NCBI RefSeq assembly: GCF_022398325.1
Contig: NZ_JAKEVD010000009.1
Location: forward strand, 62,001-126,000
Direction of reading: 5' to 3'
From: Shewanella sp. Isolate13
GTDB lineage: Bacteria > Pseudomonadota > Gammaproteobacteria > Enterobacterales > Shewanellaceae
Length of the DNA stretch: 64,000 bases
The notes under the pieces were generated by a model. The model was not told where the DNA came from, did no database searches, and saw only the letters and a list, made by a program, of their open reading frames with translations. Below are positions 7,647 through 16,995 of this stretch, in pieces (the first letter of the stretch is position 1; each line of letters starts with the position of its first letter). The translations under genes were made by a program, and so were the position numbers.

Positions 7647-8546
7647 ATGGATCTTAAAGCGCTGCACTATTTTACTCAGGTCGTTGATGCCGGTGGTTTT
7701 GCCAAGGCGAGTCGCAATGTCTTTCTCACTCAACCCGCACTTTCTAAGGCGATAAAAGCCTTAGAGGAGGAGCTCGATATGGTGTTGCTGGAGCGAGGAA
7801 AGCGAGGCACCCAGATTAAGCTTACTGCTGCCGGAGAGCTGGTATATCGTCACGCTGAGCTGCTCATGTCCCAGCGCCAATCTATGCTATCTGAACTGGA
7901 TGCACTGCGAAATCTAACTGGCGGTACATTAAAACTAGGCTTAGCGCCCCTTGGCAGCGCCGAGTTATTTGCTCCTGTGATTGCTAAATTTCGACAGCAA
8001 TACCCTAAGGTGGAGATGCAGCTATTGGTGCGCGGTGGTATAGAGCAAACCTTAGCCCTACAGAAAGGAGAGATTGAGTTGGCGACTGGGATCATCGAGT
8101 TTGGTGGTGAGTTCGACGGGCTTAGGATCCGTAACGACCCTATGGTCGTGGTCGTGCCTAAAACCCATGCCCTAGCTGGGTGTACGGAGCTACAGCTTAA
8201 AGATTTACAGTCTCTTTCTCAGGTGATGTTTGAGCCTGAATATGCTCTCTATGAGTTGATTTTGGACGCTTGCGATAAAGCCGGGTTTATTCCCGCAGAA
8301 ATAACACGAGTCAGTCATGCCGATTTTGGTATCGCCCTAGTTGCGGCAGGAACAGGAATCATGGTGTTACCGCAAATCATTGCTGAGCGTTACCGCGTCG
8401 ATGCGGTAGTCAATGTGCCGCTTGCCGCTAATGATCTCAGGTGGGAGCTATCGTTGTTTTGGCGTAAGCAGCAGAACCTATCTTTTGCGGCCAAGGCGAT
8501 GATTGAGTTGATTAAGCAGCAACTTGAACAGACTGCCGCGCCTTAA
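7647..8546 (+). CDS. LysR family regulator divergent from lrgAB
   Basis: About 299 residues. The N-terminal helix-turn-helix is standard (MDLKALHYFTQVVDAGGFAK, then LTQPALSKAIKALEEELD), followed by a periplasmic-binding-like effector domain (GGTLKLGLAPLGSAELFAPV onward). The ATG at 7647 is chosen because LysR proteins usually start with MDLKALHYF. The upstream TTG at 7635 adds only four residues. The gene is divergent from lrgAB, and LysR proteins commonly control the divergent neighbour. In Gram-positives CidR, a LysR protein, controls cidAB in response to acetate or pyruvate metabolism, so a similar role here is an inference. Confidence 0.85.
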   Translation: MDLKALHYFTQVVDAGGFAKASRNVFLTQPALSKAIKALEEELDMVLLERGKRGTQIKLTAAGELVYRHAELLMSQRQSMLSELDALRNLTGGTLKLGLAPLGSAELFAPVIAKFRQQYPKVEMQLLVRGGIEQTLALQKGEIELATGIIEFGGEFDGLRIRNDPMVVVVPKTHALAGCTELQLKDLQSLSQVMFEPEYALYELILDACDKAGFIPAEITRVSHADFGIALVAAGTGIMVLPQIIAERYRVDAVVNVPLAANDLRWELSLFWRKQQNLSFAAKAMIELIKQQLEQTAAP

Positions 8547-8637
8547 TAATACGAGCCATCTGATTCGGAAAATGAACCGCCTAGCAAGAATGTTATATAT
8601 GTCGTAATCGAGCTAGGCTATTCAGTTGGGCGAGGCT

Positions 8638-8802
8638 TTACTTAGTGACGACCCAGAGCGCGTGTAATAGGCCAGGAACAAAAAAAAGCAAGCACAGGAT
8701 GATGTTGATCAATAGGTCTTTACCTACACCACTTTTTAGAAATACCGCTACAGGTGGCAGTAGAATCGCGATGATGATGAGTAATAGCTTGTTAGTATCC
8801 AT
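8638..8802 (-). CDS. Pmp3/YqaE family small membrane protein (54 aa)
   Basis: A 54-residue frame found by eye, below usual ORF cut-offs. It starts MDTNKLLLIIIAILLPPVAV, continues FLKSGVGKDLLINIILC and ends VPGLLHALWVVTK. It has two membrane helices with the family's central PPxxVFL and G-GK-xxINIxL elements and the PGxxHAxWV end, so the match is strong over the whole length. An AAGGGA lies eight bases before the ATG. Pmp3/YqaE proteins sit in the inner membrane and are induced by stress such as salt, but their molecular function is not settled. The gene stands alone. Confidence 0.88.
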   Translation of the reverse strand: MDTNKLLLIIIAILLPPVAVFLKSGVGKDLLINIILCLLFFVPGLLHALWVVTK

Positions 8803-8982
8803 GTCGTCATTCCCTTAAGTCGAGTGTCTATTGTTAATTTTCTAGATCTTACAGAGTGAATTACAGAGCCTTATCCGTAGGAGTTAATTAAACCTAATCT
8901 AGTTTAGCACCAATGTAAATCTCATGGTCTTGCAGCTTAGCTAGCGCTGACTATGGCTAAGCCGTGACCGCAGATGTGCGTT

Positions 8983-9076
8983 ATACCAATCAGTATAAGA
9001 AGTTGATCTACTCAGAGCGTTTTTTGGCAAACTAATTCAAGGCGAATAGCTGAATGAATGGTTGTTCCCTTGTGAG
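8983..9076. repeat. Truncated copy of the MITE-like repeat
   Basis: It begins with ATACCAATCAGTATAA, the same 16-base terminus as the complete element at 43382-43646. Similarity to that element's left part continues for about 95 bases (shared words include CTACTCAGAGCG, GGCAAACTAATTCAAGG and CCCTTGTGA). It stops six bases before the AMMECR1 stop codon. The right terminus is absent, so this is a solo left end or a decayed copy. Confidence 0.75.
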
Positions 9077-9081
9077 GTTTA

Positions 9082-9669
9082 TTACAGCGACTCTTCGCAA
9101 AAATGAGTCACGCTAAAGACTTCGACTTCCATATTAGAAGACCAATAGTCTCTGTCCCAGCCTCCCTTGACTTTGAGTGCCTCAACAAACCCTTTCGGCT
9201 CTGGTAATTGTTGCCATACTTGTGGCAGGAATACGGCTCTTTTATTCCCTTCACTCAGTACTAAGCCCAACTTAGTCGCTTCAAGGTAGGTCTGCAGCTG
9301 TGACTGAGCACTGAACTCAAGCTTTTGCATTTCTGATAGGAGTGAGATCTCTATACGAAGTGAACTTAGCTGAGATTCGTCTAAGGGCTGAAAGCGAAGA
9401 TCGTTGAAAGCGCTGCTGTGAGCGAGTGCTGGCACCAGCTCACCGATGGGACGGTCAGCCTCGATATGGCCCATGCACCCCTTGAGAGCCCCATCTAGGG
9501 TGAGGGTAACGAAACAACCAAGTTTAAGTTGCTCAAGCCTCCGTGTGATGAGCGGTTGTTTTGCAGCAAGATAGTCGGGATTGAATGCTGCAACAAGCGT
9601 GTCACGGGCTAAGGTTAGTAGTTGCAGTTTCTCTGACTGGCTAAGTTTAACGGCTGGCAAAGCTGGCAT
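9082..9669 (-). CDS. amrA: AMMECR1-domain protein (AmmeMemoRadiSam system protein A)
   Basis: A protein of 195 residues made almost wholly of one AMMECR1 domain. LKGCMGHIEADRPIGELVP is the form here of the conserved LRGCIG motif, and the segment SSAFNDLRFQPLDESQLSSL is also typical. The function of AMMECR1 is unknown in any organism. Its start lies inside the 3' end of the MEMO gene (23-base overlap), so the two are translated together. The radical SAM partner is divergent. A truncated repeat follows within six bases of the stop. The symbol follows the system name. Confidence 0.88.
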   Translation of the reverse strand: MPALPAVKLSQSEKLQLLTLARDTLVAAFNPDYLAAKQPLITRRLEQLKLGCFVTLTLDGALKGCMGHIEADRPIGELVPALAHSSAFNDLRFQPLDESQLSSLRIEISLLSEMQKLEFSAQSQLQTYLEATKLGLVLSEGNKRAVFLPQVWQQLPEPKGFVEALKVKGGWDRDYWSSNMEVEVFSVTHFCEESL

Positions 9670-10483
9670 AGCCGACTACTCGATCTTTGTCTCCAGCTGT
9701 GTCGCCTGAGTTTTGGTAACTCAATTGTGCAAGGCGCAGCTGGTGGCGTTTAAGTTGCGGCAGTAGGGCATTGAGGCTTGAACTACCACAGGCTTGCTCG
9801 GGGAGGATGCTTTCCTGCCCCTCTACAATTTTCTGGCAAGTTACCCTGTCAAGATTCGTCGCTTCGACATATCGATGAAAATGACTTAAGTCAGTGCTTA
9901 TCACGACTAAAGTTTCCTCTCCTCCCCATAGTTGCTCTAGTAGCTCTGCCATCTCTTGGGGATCACTTTCGCCTATTAATAGTGGAATGAGCTCAAATTG
10001 GTTGAGGCAGCGTTGTAGGAACGGCAGCTGCACCTCGAGGGAATGTTCTTGCTGGTGGGGCAGATTTGAGACAGTAATATGCGGCTTGCCCTCTAGCATC
10101 TCCACGCTAGGCCGATCGATTCTTACCTGACCCAAGGGTGTTTCAAAATATTGACTCTGTGGTAGCGCGCCGCCCTGTAGGTAAACTCGATGGGCGGGAC
10201 CAATGAGTAGCACCTTGCTGACGCTAGCAGCCATCGACTCAATCAGGGCGTAAGCATGGGCAGCGACAAGGCCTGAATAGATGTAGCCTGCGTGGGGGAC
10301 AATAATAACTTTAGGTGAGCGAGGTGAGTCTAAGTTTTCGGCTTGGGACTGCCGAGTGCTTACTTGACCAATAAGGTTCACTCTAGCCTGACTCAAATAG
10401 CTGTCGAGCATTTCCCTCAGCTCATCGGCCGCGGCTGGGTAGAATAGACCCGCAACCGCAGCGGGTCGAACTGAAGCAAACAT
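9647..10483 (-). CDS. amrB: MEMO family protein (AmmeMemoRadiSam system protein B)
   Basis: A protein of 278 residues of the MEMO fold, related to class III extradiol dioxygenases. It begins SVRPAAVAGLFYPAAADEL, the usual MEMO start. It carries PHAGYIYSGLVAAHAYAL with the first conserved His, GPAHRVYLQG with the second, and STDLSHFHRY in the middle. A Cys in EQACGSSSLNALLP corresponds to the third conserved metal or active-site residue of human MEMO1. Human MEMO1 has been reported to bind copper or iron, but the bacterial role is unknown. It overlaps AMMECR1 by 23 bases and is divergent, 73 bases away, from the radical SAM gene. Confidence 0.9.
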   Translation of the reverse strand: MFASVRPAAVAGLFYPAAADELREMLDSYLSQARVNLIGQVSTRQSQAENLDSPRSPKVIIVPHAGYIYSGLVAAHAYALIESMAASVSKVLLIGPAHRVYLQGGALPQSQYFETPLGQVRIDRPSVEMLEGKPHITVSNLPHQQEHSLEVQLPFLQRCLNQFELIPLLIGESDPQEMAELLEQLWGGEETLVVISTDLSHFHRYVEATNLDRVTCQKIVEGQESILPEQACGSSSLNALLPQLKRHQLRLAQLSYQNSGDTAGDKDRVVGYASFASR

Positions 10484-10556
10484 AGACTGATGAGCTCAAG
10501 GTTATCAACTAGGCTTTAAGTATAGCTCACTAAAGTTGCGCCCTAGGGACGTATTT

Positions 10557-11666
10557 ATGTCTACAAACCACACAGTGAATGCAACCAGTCATAGTGATAT
10601 TTTTACGGTAAAGACTCAGTATTGGCACAGGCTCGATGACGGCCGAGTGCAGTGTGACCTTTGCCCACGGCACTGCCAGCTCAGAGAAGGAAAACGTGGG
10701 GTCTGTTTTATTAGGCAAAACATAGATAATCAGATAAAGCTGACAAGCTATGGCCGCTCTAGTGGATTTTGTATCGACCCGATAGAGAAGAAGCCGTTAA
10801 ATCACTTCTACCCCGGCAGCTCGGTACTCTCATTTGGCACCGCTGGTTGCAACCTGAGTTGTAAGTTTTGCCAAAACTGGGATATCAGTAAATCGAGAGA
10901 GTTCGATACCTTAGGCGCCAAAGCCATGCCCGATGATTTGGCCGCTACAGCCAAACGCATGGGCTGCAAGAGTGTGGCCTTTACCTATAACGACCCGGTA
11001 ATCTTTCATGAATACGCTATCGATGTGGCAAAGGCTTGCCATGAACTGGGGATCAAGGCGGTAGCAGTGACCGCAGGTTATATTTGCCCTGAACCTAGGG
11101 TCGAGTTCTTTAAATTTATGGATGCCGCCAATGTCGATCTCAAAGGCTTCACCGAAGGTTTTTACCGTAAGATCTGCGGCGGGCATTTAAGTGATGTGCT
11201 CGATACCTTACTCTATCTGCGCCATGAGACTCAGGTCTGGTTTGAGCTAACGACTCTATTAATCCCTGGAGAAAATGATTCTAGCCAAGAACTCGAGGGG
11301 CAGTGTCGCTGGATAAGGGATAATCTAGGCTCAGATATACCGCTGCATTTCAGTGCGTTTCATCCTGATTTTCATATGATGGACACTCCTGCGACTCCAG
11401 CCTCAACCCTGATACGGGCAAGGGAGATAGCCCTCGACCAAGGATTAAACTTTGTCTATACCGGTAATATTCATGATCCGAGTGGCGGCAGTAGTAACTG
11501 TGCTAACTGTAAAAAGTTGCTGATAGGTAGAGATTGGTATGAGCTTGGCGAGTATCACTTAGATAATCGCGGTCGGTGTGACTACTGTGGCTGCCAACTG
11601 CCTGGGCGATTCGATGGTCCACCGGAGCATTTTGGTCGACGTAGGATCCCTATTTCAATCGCTTAA
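10557..11666 (+). CDS. amrS: AmmeMemoRadiSam system radical SAM enzyme
   Basis: A protein of 369 residues. The CxxxCxxC cluster motif is CNLSCKFC in GTAGCNLSCKFCQNWDISK. Two more Cys-rich parts flank the core: CDLCPRHCQLREGKRGVC near the N terminus and CANCKK with CDYCGCQL at the C terminus, which look like metal-binding knuckles. The family is close to PflA-type activating enzymes, and the product is not known. The ATG at 10557 has AGGGA seven bases upstream and is preferred to the upstream TTG. The gene is divergent from the MEMO-AMMECR1 pair, so the three-gene system is complete here. Confidence 0.92.
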   Translation: MSTNHTVNATSHSDIFTVKTQYWHRLDDGRVQCDLCPRHCQLREGKRGVCFIRQNIDNQIKLTSYGRSSGFCIDPIEKKPLNHFYPGSSVLSFGTAGCNLSCKFCQNWDISKSREFDTLGAKAMPDDLAATAKRMGCKSVAFTYNDPVIFHEYAIDVAKACHELGIKAVAVTAGYICPEPRVEFFKFMDAANVDLKGFTEGFYRKICGGHLSDVLDTLLYLRHETQVWFELTTLLIPGENDSSQELEGQCRWIRDNLGSDIPLHFSAFHPDFHMMDTPATPASTLIRAREIALDQGLNFVYTGNIHDPSGGSSNCANCKKLLIGRDWYELGEYHLDNRGRCDYCGCQLPGRFDGPPEHFGRRRIPISIA

Positions 11667-11713
11667 TTGGTGGTAATCACCTATTAAAGCCACTGACTTG
11701 GGGCTGAAAAGAA

Positions 11714-11754
11714 AAAGCCAGCTAATATTATCCTGATTGCTATTAGCTGGCTTT
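11714..11754. terminator. Terminator between radical SAM and M60 protease genes
   Basis: A perfect 14-base stem AAAGCCAGCTAATA/TATTAGCTGGCTTT with a 13-base loop lies between two convergent genes. On the minus strand the stem is followed by a T-rich run (TTTTTCTTTT), so it works best for the protease gene. The plus-strand T tract is weak. Confidence 0.8.
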
Positions 11755-11804
11755 ATACTGCAGGTGCTTAGGTGGTGGCTAACCGACTCAATCCGCTCTA
11801 CTGG

Positions 11805-14768
11805 CTAAAGCGGCCATGGCTGCAGTCCATCCACATCAACCGCCTGTAGCTCTAAGCTTAGGCAGTAATCCCCTGGGTTGTAGACATATACTTTTCTGTC
11901 GACAATCGTGAAGTTGAAGGCTGCCACTTGATCTTTGGCCGCTTGGGTCGTTGCTAAGCCCCACATCTGATAAAGCTCACGATAATCCAGTTTAGTGGAG
12001 TAGCTCATCGCCACCATTAAGAAGTCATTATTGGAGATGTTCTTGACGCTATCGAGGGTAAACTGGCTGAAACCTAGCTGAGCTCGCTTCTCTAGCCATA
12101 GCTCTTCAGAGGCTTTTGCGCGCTCAAATTCGCGTAGTAAGATGTGTAATCTCGCGAGAAGATGCCAGCCATTTTCAAGCGCCCCCTGTTTCTGCGCCGC
12201 CACCATCATCTGTAGCATGGTCGCCATACCGTTCGACCAGCTGGTTAACTTAGCCTCTTGCATATAAGCGAACGGATCGGCTTGATTCATACTCGCTTGC
12301 AGCACGGCAAACTCATCATCAATATCTAGTCCTTGGCAAGAAGGTAGCTTACCAAGCTCTGTGTAAGCACGAGACTTAGTATAGTAAGAGTATGGGTTGG
12401 TCGATGCGTGCCCCTCATGGCCATCGAAACGCAGGCGCCCCTTTTCAAGCCCGTGACCTAACTCGTGAATGTCGCCGTGCCCAGTGGGGCTAAATGACCA
12501 GTATGCATCGTAAGGGTTGCCTGAGCAGCCATAACCACAGGTGGCTTGGTCGGCATTCATATGCTTGACCGTGTCGATGCTATCGATCTCCCAGCCTTGG
12601 CTGGCGGCAAATTCAGTGATCTCGGCGACTTCATCGATAAAGGGTCCCTTAAATCCTGCTAACAGATGCGGGTAACTATGTACCTGAGTCATGATGGCGG
12701 TGGCCATCTTCTCTGGGGTATTCCAAAGCGGCTCATGCTCCATGGTATTTTGCATCTTATCGAGCTTTGAATGCACTTCAAAGTGATCGGTTGCAAGTTC
12801 GGCCCAATCATATTGGTTTGCCGCTAAGTCTTGTAAAAACTGCTCACCGTCCATACCTTTGCGCCAGTATGGGTGTAGACCAACCTGCTCGAAGCTAAAC
12901 TGCGTTGGCAGATCAGTTTGATCGAAACGAATCTGCATCGGCCCGCCATAGGGGCTGGTAAACTTAATGGTTTCACCCGCTTTGACTTCGATATGGGTCG
13001 ATTGCAGTAGTTTAGGGCGGTTATAGCCATTGCTAGCAAACTCATGGGTAGAGCCTGAGCGTAGTGTGTTGATAAAGACCCAGCTGCGTACCTCGCTGTT
13101 GTCTTTTCGCGTCACACTCACCGTTTGGCCTGGGAGGGCGTATATACCTGCAGAGCGGAAGCCTTTCTTACTCATCAAATTCACATCTTGGTCAACGGCA
13201 TTGATGTGGCTAAAATCAGTGCGGCTAAAGTTACCAAGATCCTGTTGCACGGCATTGATATCGCGGAAGTTATATACGCTGTGATCGGCATAATAGGCTT
13301 TGAGAAAATTTAGGCTATCGCTGGTGGCTATATCCATCGGGTACTGGATAGCTTGACGATAGTTGTCACCTAAAAGAATGAGCAGCTTATACAGGGAATA
13401 GTCTGGTTGATTAAAGATATCGATCCTATTGGTTTCTATCCCTTGGATATTACTGCGAATACTCGCTAGTGCTGGACGATAGTCATCGTTAAACGCGGCA
13501 TCGCAACTGCTGGCACAGTTGGCGAGATTGAAGTCGACTCGCTCATTGTCAAACAGAGTTAGCCATAGCTGTTCTTTTTCCAGGGCGCTGTAACTGCCTA
13601 ACATGGCATTTGCAGAGCCCCAGTCCGCTTTATCTTGAGCGAAGTAGTTACCTGGGCCGCCTGGTCCCTGCATACTAAAGCCCATTGGATTAAGTACCGT
13701 TTGAGTCAAAGGTACGCTATTCCAGCTGTGCAGATGCATATAAAGTAGAGGTTGTTTTTCGCTCTGTATTTGGGCAATCAGTGGCTCAACGATCTCGATT
13801 GAAAATAGCTCGGATGAACCTGTGATCACTAATTGCGCTTGGCTTAAACAGCTTGAGAGTGTTGCTTCATCACTACAGGTTTCAACCTGCCAATGAGGGA
13901 AATGCTCGCCAATCCAGCTATTGATGCGAGTCACTGTACTACCGCCCATCAAAAACAGCCTTATCTGCTTAGGTTGTGCAAGGGCCTCTTGATCTTGTTC
14001 TAACATCCAACCGAGTAAACGCTTAAAGCTTGGTTCAAAACTGGTGTTATTGCCTTGCTGTATGCTGGAAATGATATCGGTACCAAAAGCGGCATTCCGC
14101 TGGCCCGCCTTATCGTTAGTGGCTGCAAAGGTCAGGCCCTTGTTGCCTGTGACGATGGCGTAAGCTTTATTTTGTGGATAGGCATGCTCGGCACCGGCAA
14201 GTTGGATCATCTGTGAGTGTCGACCTTGGTCATACTGCACCACGTCGGCTTGGTAGAGCTTGTTAATCAGCGCTGCGCCATCTGAGCGATATTGCTCGAT
14301 ATGCTGTAGTGCCCGCTTGGTTATCTGCGCAGAGAGCTCACTGGCAATGCTGGCATCGCCAGTTGCCATCGATGCGCTAATTCTATCTTTGAGCTGGATA
14401 CTGACCTGATCGCTAGCGGTCTGATTACTGCTATCGGTGACCGTTAAGCTGAGTGTAATATTGCTATCTTGTTCAAGCGTTCTGGCATCGATAGTCACAC
14501 CGTCAAGGCTTGCGCTTGATAGTGACACCTCTGGCCCAGAGACTTGCTGCCACTTGAATGTAGAGCTGCCAGAGGCATAGATATCCACTTTGGCCGCGAG
14601 GGTGATTAGCTTATCGTTCCATGTGGTCATCCCTTCGCCAAGTTCAACACTAGGTGCTTGAGCCAAGGGCGGTATTTCGCCACCATTATCTTGGGAGCCT
14701 GAATCATCAGATCCTCCACACGCCGATAAGCCTAGCAACACGCAACTCGATAGCAACCAATGCTTCAT
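11805..14768 (-). CDS. ImpA/M60-like lipoprotein metalloprotease
   Basis: A protein of 987 residues. A lipobox (LGLSAC, Cys17) with Gly after the Cys predicts an outer-membrane lipoprotein. Residues about 35-130 form a PKD/Ig-like domain (SFKWQQVSGPEVSLSS type). The peptidase site is HELGH (about residues 765-769) followed 13 residues later by Glu in the GHE of FDGHEGH. This is the gluzincin HExxH..E pattern of the M60/enhancin-like family. IMPa of Pseudomonas aeruginosa and the SslE group cleave mucin-type O-glycoproteins, so a glycoprotein substrate is possible but unproven. Monocistronic, with a strong terminator. Confidence 0.85.
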   Translation of the reverse strand: MKHWLLSSCVLLGLSACGGSDDSGSQDNGGEIPPLAQAPSVELGEGMTTWNDKLITLAAKVDIYASGSSTFKWQQVSGPEVSLSSASLDGVTIDARTLEQDSNITLSLTVTDSSNQTASDQVSIQLKDRISASMATGDASIASELSAQITKRALQHIEQYRSDGAALINKLYQADVVQYDQGRHSQMIQLAGAEHAYPQNKAYAIVTGNKGLTFAATNDKAGQRNAAFGTDIISSIQQGNNTSFEPSFKRLLGWMLEQDQEALAQPKQIRLFLMGGSTVTRINSWIGEHFPHWQVETCSDEATLSSCLSQAQLVITGSSELFSIEIVEPLIAQIQSEKQPLLYMHLHSWNSVPLTQTVLNPMGFSMQGPGGPGNYFAQDKADWGSANAMLGSYSALEKEQLWLTLFDNERVDFNLANCASSCDAAFNDDYRPALASIRSNIQGIETNRIDIFNQPDYSLYKLLILLGDNYRQAIQYPMDIATSDSLNFLKAYYADHSVYNFRDINAVQQDLGNFSRTDFSHINAVDQDVNLMSKKGFRSAGIYALPGQTVSVTRKDNSEVRSWVFINTLRSGSTHEFASNGYNRPKLLQSTHIEVKAGETIKFTSPYGGPMQIRFDQTDLPTQFSFEQVGLHPYWRKGMDGEQFLQDLAANQYDWAELATDHFEVHSKLDKMQNTMEHEPLWNTPEKMATAIMTQVHSYPHLLAGFKGPFIDEVAEITEFAASQGWEIDSIDTVKHMNADQATCGYGCSGNPYDAYWSFSPTGHGDIHELGHGLEKGRLRFDGHEGHASTNPYSYYTKSRAYTELGKLPSCQGLDIDDEFAVLQASMNQADPFAYMQEAKLTSWSNGMATMLQMMVAAQKQGALENGWHLLARLHILLREFERAKASEELWLEKRAQLGFSQFTLDSVKNISNNDFLMVAMSYSTKLDYRELYQMWGLATTQAAKDQVAAFNFTIVDRKVYVYNPGDYCLSLELQAVDVDGLQPWPL

Positions 14769-15169
14769 TTTATTAACACCTATTGAAATTTGCTCACATC
14801 TTGAGTGTTTTTGATATTTAAATCAATAAAAGATAATAAATAAGCCTTAAAAAACAATGGGTAAGTCGATTTGTTGACGTTGTCATCAAATTGACGAAGG
14901 CTGCAATTACTGGGGATTTGAGCTGAGCGTAAGGCTATAGAGTGTTTGAATTACTGCAAAGTAAAGCGACCAAGATAGCGACTCTCAGGGAAATAATCTT
15001 ACTCTTGTGAGCAATATCAATAATTTAAACACATGTTTTATATTTGTATACCAAATTTGGGCAATTTCACTATGCTGCTTCAGCTGCGTTTTACTTAGGG
15101 TAAGACGAGTGTAATTAGAGAGCTTTGTTTTCATGATTCCATCAATACTGGTGGGGAACAGGAATTAAT
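14769..15169. other. Divergent intergenic gap between M60 protease and MCP genes
   Basis: A 401-base AT-rich gap that must hold the promoters of both divergent genes. No reading frame with a recognisable product was seen. AGGA precedes the MCP start codon at 15170. Several A/T runs (14820-14860 and 15020-15055) are candidate promoter regions, but no single clear -35/-10 pair stands out. Confidence 0.45.
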
Positions 15170-16891
15170 ATGTCTGTATTAATCGAACAGCTAGGGCATG
15201 ATGAGGTTCGCCAATCTCATCAATCACAGTCCGGCTTTATCTCGCTTTTTAAATCGGTACGATTTCAACTTAAACTCATCGTATTTCTGACCGTAATATC
15301 ATTTTTATTCTTAGGCTATAAAGGCATTACCGGTATGCAAGATGCCGGAGAGTCGATAGGCGAGCTGCATGCCGAGGGTATGCAGCATAGTATTCGCGCA
15401 GGTAAAGTTCTTAATGAATTAGCGACAGCACGTAGTGAATTGTTATTAGCATTTCAGCATGACCCAAGTAGTCAATTTTCTGAAATGCATAACCATCCTC
15501 TTACGCAACACATTAGCCAATCGCAAGCGGCAATCACATTGCTGCATAGCATTATCGAGAATGAGATCTTAGGAGCAAGATTAGATAATCAAGAGCGTTT
15601 ACAAGTAAATAGGTTAAAAGCACAGCTTGATAACGTCGTAGCGCAGGGCTTTAATCCTACGATAGATGCACTTAAGCAAGGTGAGTATGAAGCGGCAAAC
15701 AGAGTGCTGCTGACAACGATTAATCCGATGTTTAAGAATATTACCGCCGAGGCGCAATCATTCTTAGATCTGCAGGTTGTTAAGGGGGAAGAGACTTTTA
15801 CTCAATTTAATCACGATATGCAGATCTACATTGTTTGGGTTGCGCTTTTTTCTATCGTCAGCATGTTAGTTATTTCGATTAGCTCGACCTTAATTGTTCG
15901 CCGTATGGGCAAAGCGATGACAGAGCTTGAAATGACGGCTAACGATATTGCTAACGGCGATCTGACTAAACGTATCGTGATTGGCGGTGATGATGAGTTT
16001 TCTCATATCGCTGGCTACGTTAATCGGATAGCGGCAAGATTTCAGCATGCGGTACAAAATACCCATGAGTCGACTTCTCGCTTAGCCAGCGCGGCCGAAG
16101 AGAATTCTGTAGTATCAACGCAGACTCAACGTAATGTGGTGGAGCAGCAACAACAGACGCAGCAGATAGCTGCGGCGATTCATCAGTTTGCTGCGACGGT
16201 GAGGGAGGTAGCCCAAAGCGCCGAAGCTGCTGCGAGTTCATCGTTAGAGGCTAGCGATGCGGCGCATCACGGTCAGGCTGTTGTTGATGAGAGTATCTCG
16301 GTGATTGAAACTCTATCTATTGAGATGGATGGCGCAACAGAAGCAATGAAGTTGCTGTCTAAGTCTTCCGATGAAATTGGCAGTGTAGTGGATGTGATCC
16401 AAGGTATTTCAGAGCAGACCAACCTGCTAGCACTGAACGCCGCGATTGAGGCTGCCCGAGCCGGTGAGCAGGGTAGAGGCTTTGCCGTAGTCGCCGATGA
16501 GGTGCGCTCTCTTGCCAAGCGTACGCAAGACTCAACGGAGGAGATTCAAAAGATGATCCAGCGTCTACAGCAAGGTGCACGTGACTCAATGCTCATGATG
16601 GAGCGTGGTAGTGAACAGGCTAAGTTAAGTGTGGAGAAATCGGCACAAGCAGGTGGTGCTTTACTGCAAATCATGACCAGTATCGAACAGATTAATGGCT
16701 TGAATACACAGATAGCAACCGCGTCAGAAGAGCAGAGCTTAGTAACGGAAGAGATCAACCGTAATATTATCAATATTAGCGATATTTCAGATCAAACCGC
16801 AGCGGGCGCTGAACAAACCCAAGCTGCCACTCATGAGTTGGCCCAGCTTGCAGAGTCTATGCAGCAAGAGATAGCCTACTATCGCGTATAG
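15170..16891 (+). CDS. Methyl-accepting chemotaxis protein
   Basis: A protein of 573 residues. It has a first membrane segment at about residues 37-55, a periplasmic four-helix-bundle-like sensor of about 165 residues, and a second segment near 217-240. A HAMP domain ([21 protein letters not shown]) and a long coiled-coil signalling domain follow. The hairpin tip [20 protein letters not shown] is present, followed by [18 protein letters not shown], so it can bind CheA and CheW. The ligand cannot be told. A good Shine-Dalgarno (AGGA) is present. Monocistronic with a terminator 40 bases after the stop. Confidence 0.92.
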   Translation: MSVLIEQLGHDEVRQSHQSQSGFISLFKSVRFQLKLIVFLTVISFLFLGYKGITGMQDAGESIGELHAEGMQHSIRAGKVLNELATARSELLLAFQHDPSSQFSEMHNHPLTQHISQSQAAITLLHSIIENEILGARLDNQERLQVNRLKAQLDNVVAQGFNPTIDALKQGEYEAANRVLLTTINPMFKNITAEAQSFLDLQVVKGEETFTQFNHDMQIYIVWVALFSIVSMLVISISSTLIVRRMGKAMTELEMTANDIANGDLTKRIVIGGDDEFSHIAGYVNRIAARFQHAVQNTHESTSRLASAAEENSVVSTQTQRNVVEQQQQTQQIAAAIHQFAATVREVAQSAEAAASSSLEASDAAHHGQAVVDESISVIETLSIEMDGATEAMKLLSKSSDEIGSVVDVIQGISEQTNLLALNAAIEAARAGEQGRGFAVVADEVRSLAKRTQDSTEEIQKMIQRLQQGARDSMLMMERGSEQAKLSVEKSAQAGGALLQIMTSIEQINGLNTQIATASEEQSLVTEEINRNIINISDISDQTAAGAEQTQAATHELAQLAESMQQEIAYYRV

Positions 16892-16925
16892 CAGGCGCAA
16901 CGTATTGGTTTAGATTGTAGATAAC

Positions 16926-16955
16926 AAAAAGGGCTGTCGATGACAGCCCTTTTTT
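16926..16955. terminator. Bidirectional terminator between MCP and valS
   Basis: Stem GGGCTGTC/GACAGCCC (16931-16938 and 16942-16949) with loop GAT, five A before it and six T after. It ends the MCP transcript on the plus strand and can end valS on the minus strand. Confidence 0.85.
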
Positions 16956-16995
16956 ATGCTTTATAAAGCTTAGCTTTTAGAGTTAGCTTGTAGAA

